Shown here: positions 22,284 to 26,893 of the stretch, in pieces
How positions within the stretch are numbered: position 1 is the first letter of the stretch
Layout: the number at the start of each line of letters is the position of its first letter
NCBI GenBank assembly: GCA_003558625.1
Contig: PWPP01000028.1
Location: 1 to 26,893 of the forward strand
Length of the DNA stretch: 26,893 nucleotides
Origin: Syntrophomonas sp.
Lineage (GTDB): Bacteria; Bacillota; Syntrophomonadia; Syntrophomonadales; Syntrophomonadaceae
Reading direction: 5' to 3'
Position numbers and translations under genes: made by a program
The notes under the pieces: model-generated
What the model was told of the DNA's origin: nothing
Database searches by the model: none
The model's input: only the letters and a program-made list of their open reading frames with translations

Positions 22284-22825
22284 ATAAAAGTGTTGCCAGA
22301 CGTTATGCGGAGGCATTTTTCAGCATAGCCCAGGATACCAACCAAATCGATCTCTTTCAGGAAGAATTAGAAAAAATTATCAGTCTGATTGATAGTACCG
22401 AAAACCTTAAAGAATATCTGGCCCATTTACTCATCCCTTCCCAGGACAAAAAAGAGGTGGTGGATAAGCTGTTTTCCCCGGTCGTTTCTGCAACCACGCT
22501 GAATTTCTTTAAAATGATCATCGATAAACGCCGTGAATTGTATTTGGGACTTATTTATGATGAGTACAGAGATTTGGCCGATGAAACGAGAAACATAAAG
22601 AAAGCAGAGCTTATCTCCGCGCATGATTTGCCGGAGGAAGAAGTCAACCAACTAGCTACCAGACTTAGTGCCTCTATGGGCAAGACAGTATTGCTTAATC
22701 TGACCGTGGATCCCGCTCTGCTAGGAGGCATAAAGATAAGATTAGGCGACCAGATTATCGACGGTACTGTAGCCAAAAAACTGGAAAAGCTGAAAGAACA
22801 ATTGAAACAAGTACGATTAACTTAA
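22277..22825 (+). CDS. atpH: ATP synthase F1 subunit delta
   Basis: Delta links the top of F1 to subunit b in the peripheral stalk. The 182 residues match the family. The N-terminal helical bundle opens SVARRYAEAFFSIAQD, and the C-terminal domain ends with the typical VDPALLGGIKIRLGDQIIDGTVAKKLEKLKEQL. The start ATG lies inside the end of atpF (7-base overlap), the same overlap arrangement seen at pyrG/femAB here. Confidence 0.95.
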   Translation: MLNKSVARRYAEAFFSIAQDTNQIDLFQEELEKIISLIDSTENLKEYLAHLLIPSQDKKEVVDKLFSPVVSATTLNFFKMIIDKRRELYLGLIYDEYRDLADETRNIKKAELISAHDLPEEEVNQLATRLSASMGKTVLLNLTVDPALLGGIKIRLGDQIIDGTVAKKLEKLKEQLKQVRLT

Positions 22826-22849
22826 AATCAGATAGGGGTGAACTGATAA

Positions 22850-24364
22850 ATGAGTATTAGACCGGAAGAGATTAGCGCGATACTAAAAGAACAGATAGAG
22901 CGCTACCAATCCGAGGTCGATGTCAGCAACGTGGGTTCAATCATCTATGTAGGTGATGGAATTGCCCGTGTTTATGGCTTGCAGGGGGCTATGGCCGGCG
23001 AATTGCTGGAATTCCCGGGTGGAACAGTCGGAATGGTTCTTAACCTGGAAGAAGATAATGTCGGAGCCGTTTTGCTGGGTGAATATTACCATCTTAAAGA
23101 AGGTGACGTAGTAAAAGCGACCGGCAGAATCATGCAGGTGCCCGTAGGAAGAGCTATGTTGGGCAGGGTTGTTAACGCTCTGGGTCAGCCTTTGGACGGA
23201 AAAGGACCCATTAATACCGATGCATTCCGGAACATTGAACGGATAGCACCCGGTGTTGTGGCCCGCGCACCCGTTGATACCCCCATGCAGACCGGATTAA
23301 AAGCGATTGACTCCATGGTTCCCATCGGAAGGGGCCAAAGGGAATTAATTATCGGAGACCGTCAAACCGGAAAGTCCGCTATTGGTATAGACGCCATTAT
23401 TAACCAGAGAGATACCAAAGACATGATCTGTATTTATGTTGCCATCGGACAAAAACTCTCTGCGGTGGCAGGCATTGCTGCCAAGCTGGAGGAAATGGGA
23501 GCCATGGATTATACCATTATCGTATCTGCTACCGCCTCCGAGCCGGCACCACTGCTGTATATCGCTCCTTATGCCGGGGTAACCATGGCAGAGGAATTTA
23601 TGGAAACAGAAAAAGCGGATGTTTTGATCATATATGATGACCTGTCCAAACATGCGGTGGCCTATCGCGAAATGTCCCTGCTCCTGAGACGCCCGCCCGG
23701 CCGTGAAGCGTATCCCGGGGACGTATTCTATTTGCATTCCCGCCTCCTGGAAAGAGCCTGTAAGTTAAACGATGAACATGGCGGAGGTTCCATTACAGCG
23801 CTTCCCATCATTGAAACCCAGGCCGGTGACGTATCGGCTTATATTCCCACCAACGTTATTTCCATTACCGACGGGCAGATTTACCTGGAAACAGACTTGT
23901 TCTATGCCGGTCAGCGCCCGGCCATAAACGCCGGACTTTCCGTTAGCCGTGTTGGTGGTGCAGCCCAAACAAAAGCGATGAAATCCGTAGCCGGGCAATT
24001 ACGCCTGGACCTGGCACAGTTCCGGGAGCTGGCTGCTTTCGCCCAGTTTGGTTCAGATCTGGACAAAGCCACCATGGCCCGCCTGACCAGGGGTGAACGG
24101 GTTGTTGAAATATTGAAACAGGGACAATATGTACCAATGTCAATGGAAGAACAGGTAATCTCCATATATGCCGGTGTTAACGGCTTCCTGGATGAACTAC
24201 CCCGGGAAAAAGTTACCGAGTTTGAAGTAGATTTCCTGAAATATTTGCGCAGCACGGCGCCAGAGATCATTTCATCGATTAGAGAAAGCAAAAAAGTGGA
24301 CAGTGATATTGAAGGCAAGTTGATTGCTGCTATCAATGATTTTAAATCCACTTTTACAGTTTAG
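22850..24364 (+). CDS. atpA: ATP synthase F1 subunit alpha
   Basis: Non-catalytic nucleotide-binding subunit of the F1 hexamer, 504 residues. The beta-barrel domain (about 1-95) is followed by the P-loop GDRQTGKSAIG near residue 169, the VSATASEPAP segment, the LIIYDDLSKHAVAYREMSLLLRRPPGREAYPGD block, and the signature PAINAGLSVSRVGGAAQ. The C-terminal helical domain is complete. AGGGGTGA lies before ATG 22850. No interruption is seen, in contrast to atpD. Confidence 0.97.
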   Translation: MSIRPEEISAILKEQIERYQSEVDVSNVGSIIYVGDGIARVYGLQGAMAGELLEFPGGTVGMVLNLEEDNVGAVLLGEYYHLKEGDVVKATGRIMQVPVGRAMLGRVVNALGQPLDGKGPINTDAFRNIERIAPGVVARAPVDTPMQTGLKAIDSMVPIGRGQRELIIGDRQTGKSAIGIDAIINQRDTKDMICIYVAIGQKLSAVAGIAAKLEEMGAMDYTIIVSATASEPAPLLYIAPYAGVTMAEEFMETEKADVLIIYDDLSKHAVAYREMSLLLRRPPGREAYPGDVFYLHSRLLERACKLNDEHGGGSITALPIIETQAGDVSAYIPTNVISITDGQIYLETDLFYAGQRPAINAGLSVSRVGGAAQTKAMKSVAGQLRLDLAQFRELAAFAQFGSDLDKATMARLTRGERVVEILKQGQYVPMSMEEQVISIYAGVNGFLDELPREKVTEFEVDFLKYLRSTAPEIISSIRESKKVDSDIEGKLIAAINDFKSTFTV

Positions 24365-24377
24365 GTGGTGAGAAATA

Positions 24378-25268
24378 ATGGCAGGAGCTGGTGTAAGGGA
24401 ATACAAACGCCGTATACGCAGTATCAAGAATACCCAGCAGATCACCAAAGCGATGGAAGCAGTAGCTGCGGCTAAGTTGCGCAAGGCCCAGGAAAAAGCC
24501 CAGGCCTCAAGGCCATATACCGAAATACTGCAGGAGACCCTGATTAGATTGGCAGGAGTGGCATATGAAATAAGCCATCCTCTCCTGGAAAAACGAGAGG
24601 ATATAAGAAAAGTAGGCTATGTGGTTGTAACATCTGACCGGGGGTTGTGTGGAGCTTATAATTCCAATATTATGAGAGCGGCCAACCTGGCGATTGAAAA
24701 GGACGAGCGCAATATTGAAAACGCGATCATCGCCGTCGGCAGAAAAGGACGGGACTTTTACCGCAAAAGAGTAGGCCTGGAAGCAGAATTTATCAACATC
24801 GGAGATAATGCAACTTATAGCGATGCCAGGGAGATTGGCCAGTATATTATCAATGCTTATGAAAACGAGGAATTGGATGAAGTATACCTGGTATATGCTC
24901 ACTTTGTCAGCATCATGCGCAACATTCCCACGGTAAAGAAATTACTGCCCATTGAACCTCAGGTGGTAGAAGGGGAAGAACCCAAGGAAGAGCAGTTTGT
25001 GGACTTCATTTATGAGCCCAGTGCAGAAGAGATCCTGTTAGCGTTACTGCCCAGACATATCGGAAGCCAGATATATCACGCAATGCTGGAAGCAAAAGCC
25101 AGCGAGCACGGTTCCAGGATGACGGCTATGAGCAGTGCTACGAAAAATGCCGGGGAAATGATTGGAGCCCTTACCCTGGAAATGAACAAGGCACGCCAGG
25201 CAGCAATCACGGAAGAAATACTGGATATTGTCGGCGGTGCTGAGGCTCTCAGTAAAGGAGGAAAGTAG
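24378..25268 (+). CDS. atpG: ATP synthase F1 subunit gamma
   Basis: Central rotor shaft. 296 residues, slightly longer than the Bacillus protein (about 287). The N-terminal helix GVREYKRRIRSIKNTQQITKAMEAVAAAKL and the C-terminal helix ASEHGSRMTAMSSATKNAGEMI...NKARQAAITEEILDIVGGAEAL form the coiled coil. The Rossmann-like middle has VVTSDRGLCGAYNSNI. The moderate extra length falls in an acidic insertion near residue 200 (VEGEEPKEEQ). It starts 13 bases after atpA and ends 3 bases before atpD. Confidence 0.96.
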   Translation: MAGAGVREYKRRIRSIKNTQQITKAMEAVAAAKLRKAQEKAQASRPYTEILQETLIRLAGVAYEISHPLLEKREDIRKVGYVVVTSDRGLCGAYNSNIMRAANLAIEKDERNIENAIIAVGRKGRDFYRKRVGLEAEFINIGDNATYSDAREIGQYIINAYENEELDEVYLVYAHFVSIMRNIPTVKKLLPIEPQVVEGEEPKEEQFVDFIYEPSAEEILLALLPRHIGSQIYHAMLEAKASEHGSRMTAMSSATKNAGEMIGALTLEMNKARQAAITEEILDIVGGAEALSKGGK

Positions 25269-25271
25269 AGG

Positions 25272-26702
25272 ATGGCTAATGTAACATATGGTAATGTTAC
25301 CCAGGTAATCGGAGCGGTTGTTGACATCCGCTTTAAACCGGGTGATTTGCCTGATATTATGAGTGCTATAACCATAAAGAGTGAAGATCAGGATGCTGAC
25401 GTAAAAGTTGCCCAAAAAATTGATATAACCCTCGAAGCGTTTGCCCATCTGGGAAATGATATTGCAAGGTGTGTGGCCCTAAATGCTACCGACGGACTGC
25501 GCCGGGGAATGAAAGCCACCAATACCGGTGCCAGTATTAAGGTTCCTGTAGGGGAAGCCTGCCTGGGACGGTTAATGAATGTTCTGGGAGATCCCATTGA
25601 CGAAGCCGGTCCCATTGATACCAAGGAATATTGGGAAATTCATCGCAAACCTCCGGCTTTAACCGAGCAGCTGCCGGCTACCACCATGCTGGAAACCTGA
25701 ATTAAAGTTACGGATTTGATCAACCCCTATGCCCGTGGTGGTAAAATAGGCCTCTTCGGCGGAGCCGGAGTGGGAAAAACCGTTATCATCATGGAACTGA
25801 TCCGGAACATCGCTTACGAGCATGGCGGATATTCGGTATTTACCGGAGTGGGAGAGAGGACCCGTGAAGGCAATGACCTGTGGCTGGAAATGGTTGAATC
25901 GGGAGTTATCGATAAAACTGCATTAATTTACGGCCAGATGAATGAACCTCCCGGAGCCCGCTTGCGGGTGGGATTGACCGGACTCACCATCGCCGAATAT
26001 TTCCGTGATACCAGCGGACTGGACGTACTAATTTTTATTGACAATATATTCCGCTTTGCCCAGGCGGGTAACGAAGTGTCGGCTCTCTTAGGCCGGATGC
26101 CTTCAGCGGTTGGATATCAGCCTACCCTGCAAACGGATATGGGCTTGTTACAGGAGCGGATTACAACCACCCATAAAGGTTCTATCACCTCCGCCCAGGC
26201 TGTATATGTTCCCGCGGACGACCTTACCGACCCTGCTCCGGCTACTACTTTTGCCCACTTGGATGCGACTACGGTTTTATCCCGCTCCATTGCTGAGCTG
26301 GGCATTTATCCTGCGGTGGATCCCCTGGATTCAACTTCCAGAATACTTGATCCCATGGTAGTAGGAGATAAGCATTATGACACCGCCCGGGGCGTGCAGA
26401 AAATATTGCAGCGCTACAAAGAACTGCAGGACATTATCGCCATTCTGGGTATGGATGAGTTAACCGATGAGGATAAGTTAATCGTTAACCGGGCCAGAAA
26501 AATACAGAGATTTCTTTCCCAGCCTTTCCACGTGGCGGAGCAGTTCACTGGAAATCCGGGCATCTATGTGCCGGTAGGAGAAACAGTAGAATCATTCTTC
26601 CAATTACTGCAAGGAAAATATGACAGCTTGCCGGAAGGTTCTTTCTACATGGTAGGTAATATTGATACTGCATTGGAAAAAGCCAAAAAATTGGAGGCGT
26701 AG
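25272..26702 (+). CDS. atpD: ATP synthase F1 subunit beta, interrupted by an in-frame UGA (codon 143)
   Basis: Catalytic subunit of F1. Codons 1-142 encode the beta-barrel domain, to TMLET. TGA then stands at 25698-25700, where beta subunits have Gly (the family reads LETGIKVIDL). The same frame continues as IKVTDLINPYARGGK and then the Walker A GGAGVGKT (163-170), the catalytic-glutamate segment GVGERTREGNDLW, Walker B LIFIDNIFRF, and the complete C-terminal domain to TAG 26700-26702. The total is 476 codons, the normal length. GGA to TGA is a single-base change. A separate start at TTG 25716 has no ribosome-binding site. A truncated 142-residue product would lack all nucleotide-binding residues, so as written the gene would not yield a working synthase without readthrough. 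Confidence 0.93.
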
Positions 26703-26705
26703 CCT

Positions 26706-26893
26706 ATGTCTGACAATACATTTATGCTGGAAATAGTGACGCCGGAAGAGATCATTTTTAAAGATGAAGTGCAATTTGCGGTTTTTCCTGCCATTGATGG
26801 ACAACTGGGTGTTTTACGTAACCATGCTCCCTTAATTGCAGCGCTGGATATCGGTGTGTTGCGCTTTAAAGATCCTACCGGGGCCAATTTCCG
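26706..26893 (+). CDS. atpC: ATP synthase F1 subunit epsilon (partial, cut by window edge)
   Basis: The first 62 codons of the epsilon subunit, which regulates F1 rotation and couples gamma to the c-ring. The visible N-terminal beta-sandwich begins FMLEIVTPEEIIFKDEVQFAVFPAIDGQLGVLRNHAPLIAAL, the standard opening of the family. The ATG comes 3 bases after the atpD stop. The C-terminal inhibitory helices are outside the window. Confidence 0.93.
   Translation, partial: MSDNTFMLEIVTPEEIIFKDEVQFAVFPAIDGQLGVLRNHAPLIAALDIGVLRFKDPTGANF

Noticed and set aside
25698..25740. Selenocysteine at the atpD UGA
   Set aside because: The family residue is Gly, not Cys, and I see no stable stem-loop directly downstream that could serve as a bacterial SECIS.
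25716..26702. Separate gene for the nucleotide-binding part of AtpD starting at TTG 25716
   Set aside because: There is no ribosome-binding site before it, and the reading frame is the same as the upstream part with no missing residues. A single interrupted gene is simpler.
1..26893. General genetic-code change (UAG or UGA as sense), suggested by the stops in prfA and atpD
   Set aside because: TAG ends rpmE, atpA, atpG and atpD. TGA ends femAB, the alr-like gene, prmC and atpZ. Reading through any of these would destroy normal protein ends.

Overview
The window looks like a core chromosomal segment of a Gram-positive, endospore-forming Firmicute. Desulfotomaculum/Pelotomaculum-type Clostridia (Peptococcaceae) fit best, but this rests on protein character and gene order, not on a search. 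The evidence is a Spo0F-type response regulator, a HARE-HTH delta-like protein, an AtpZ-type ATP synthase accessory subunit, a zinc-type L31, and a gene order that closely follows the Bacillus subtilis block rpoE-pyrG-spo0F-fbaA-tal-glpX-rho-rpmE-prfA-prmC-ywlC-ywlE-rpiB-glyA-atp. Every gene is on the + strand. I saw no insertion sequence, prophage, CRISPR array, tRNA or rRNA.

Layout. (1) 1-4876: the 3' end of argS, a short delta-like rpoE, a metallo-beta-lactamase-fold hydrolase, pyrG, a FemAB-type peptidyltransferase and a divergent alanine-racemase-like protein. (2) 4966-7973: a candidate sigma-H promoter, then spo0F, class II fructose-bisphosphate aldolase, a short transaldolase/F6P aldolase and class II FBPase (glpX), closed by a terminator. 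(3) 8275-12803: rho, an uncharacterised radical SAM protein, a YhaM-like OB-HD exoribonuclease and a nitroreductase, with strong terminators after rho and after the nitroreductase. (4) 12804-13695: a hairpin-rich region around rpmE, including a perfect 28-bp palindrome, a consensus-like promoter and several terminators. (5) 13696-19964: prfA, prmC, ywlC (Sua5), a YwlE-like arginine phosphatase, rpiB, glyA, a dCMP deaminase and a MazG-like pyrophosphatase. (6) 20222-26893: the F1Fo ATP synthase operon atpZ-B-E-F-H-A-G-D-C, with atpC cut by the window edge.

How the genes work together: fba, tal and glpX form a gluconeogenic/pentose-phosphate module that rpiB complements. prfA and prmC are release factor and its methyltransferase. 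glyA supplies one-carbon units, and the dCMP deaminase plus MazG-like pair could feed dUMP to thymidylate synthesis. The atp operon encodes an enzyme whose c subunit lacks the sodium-binding glutamine, so it is probably proton-coupled.

The most striking anomaly is that two normally essential genes carry single in-frame stop codons at conserved positions: prfA has UAG at codon 303 (expected Glu) and atpD has UGA at codon 143 (expected Gly). In both cases the same frame continues with full family similarity to the natural end. Both fit a single G-to-T change at the first codon base. Sequence error or a recent mutation is the simplest reading. The prfA case is also interesting because RF1 itself reads UAG. 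A general change of genetic code is ruled out because TAG and TGA end many other genes here.
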